From positions 62,001 through 126,000 of the forward strand of contig NZ_LT960612.1 in NCBI RefSeq assembly GCF_900233005.1: a stretch of 64,000 bases of DNA, in the 5' to 3' direction. This stretch comes from Vibrio tapetis subsp. tapetis. Lineage in GTDB: Bacteria > Pseudomonadota > Gammaproteobacteria > Enterobacterales > Vibrionaceae. Numbering within the stretch: the first letter of the stretch is position 1; the number at the start of each line of letters is the position of its first letter. Below, piece after piece: positions 63,649-64,000 of this stretch. The notes beneath the pieces were generated by a model that made no database searches, was not told the DNA's origin, and saw only the letters and a program-made list of their open reading frames with translations. Both the position numbers and the translations under genes were made by a program.

Positions 63649-64000
63649 TTACATTGCGATAGAAACCGGCAATTTTATTGTTAGCTTAGTTCCCTTTCCT
63701 AGCTTACTCACGGCACTAATATGGCCGCCGTGGTTATTAACAATACCGAAGCATATCGACAAACCCAGACCTGAATGCCCGGTTGCACTGTGAGTAGTAA
63801 AAAACGGGTCAAAAATACGAGGCAAATGTTCTTCATTGATACCTACTCCATTATCAATAAATACAATCGTTACCTGTTTATTGTCATGCTTGACGGTAAC
63901 CTTTATTGCGCCTTTTTCATCGCCTACTGCCTGCAAAGAATTAGATAAGACGTTAACAAATAGCTGCTCCAATTGAAGCGAGCTACACGAGACCATAGGC
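63649..64000 (-). CDS. Sensor histidine kinase, C-terminal ATPase part, cut by window edge
   Basis: The last 117 codons of a leftward gene whose start lies outside the window. The ATP-binding domain is complete in its late part: N box 'NVLSNSLQAVG', G1 'FIDNGVGI', F box 'IFDPFFTT' and G2 'HSGLGLSI'. The phosphorylated His domain and sensor region are beyond the edge. The stop codon is 16 bases before the response regulator gene, so the two are probably partners. Confidence 0.88.
   Translation of the reverse strand, partial: PMVSCSSLQLEQLFVNVLSNSLQAVGDEKGAIKVTVKHDNKQVTIVFIDNGVGINEEHLPRIFDPFFTTHSATGHSGLGLSICFGIVNNHGGHISAVSKLGKGTKLTIKLPVSIAM

Overview
The window looks like part of the second (smaller) chromosome of a Vibrio species. 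The clearest markers are adjacent luxPQ (autoinducer-2 sensing) and narQP, a periplasmic nitrate reductase operon followed by the tiny membrane protein typical of vibrio nap operons, the second secDF pair preceded by a VemP-type export-monitoring arrest peptide, a bacterial HMG-CoA reductase, and Vibrio-like rnb, deaD and helD/yccS. All calls come from reading the sequence and from remembered family features. No database search was run.

Layout: (1) 1-8.0 kb: start of helD, yccS, two small unknown genes (one a coiled coil with 12-bp tandem repeats), a TerC/Alx membrane protein behind a yybP-ykoY-type manganese riboswitch, and a Cache-domain chemoreceptor. (2) 8.3-9.8 kb: a complete IS4-family element just past the stop codon of deaD. 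(3) 9.8-19.3 kb: deaD, rnb, an AraC regulator, a DUF3024 protein, a Pho-box-controlled PstS-like protein, a MaoC-type dehydratase, tRNA-Ser(TGA), a 57-residue unknown gene and a RAYT-type HUH transposase. (4) 19.5-30.1 kb: a divergent branched-chain acyl-CoA degradation locus around the MerR-type regulator liuR, with valine/isoleucine-type genes leftward and leucine-type genes (liuA, B, C, E) rightward. The expected biotin subunit gene liuD is missing, and REP-like repeats bound both ends. (5) 30.1-35.3 kb: thioesterase, yiiM, MocR-type regulator, EamA exporter and TetR regulator.

(6) 35.3-43.9 kb: the least explained region, a leftward run of hypA, a 940-residue Fe-S/flavin oxidoreductase, hypB, hupE, a chalcone-isomerase-fold periplasmic protein, an outer-membrane-type barrel and two paralogous DUF5692-like membrane proteins. 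It carries nickel-handling genes but no hydrogenase or urease. A REP-like element is inserted in frame in the oxidoreductase gene. (7) 44.3-47.4 kb: a MarR regulator divergent from an EamA transporter, then HMG-CoA reductase. (8) 47.4-58.6 kb: luxQ, luxP, narP and narQ leftward; napFDABC plus a small membrane protein rightward, with a perfect 7-2-7 NarP-type site and an FNR-like site between. (9) 58.7-64.0 kb: secF2, secD2, vemP, a response regulator with a degenerate HD-GYP domain, and the end of a sensor kinase.

The main themes are anaerobic respiration and sensing (nap, narQP, luxPQ), metal handling (Mn riboswitch-TerC; hypA/hypB/hupE), amino-acid catabolism under LiuR, and two mobile or repeat families (IS4, RAYT/REP-like).
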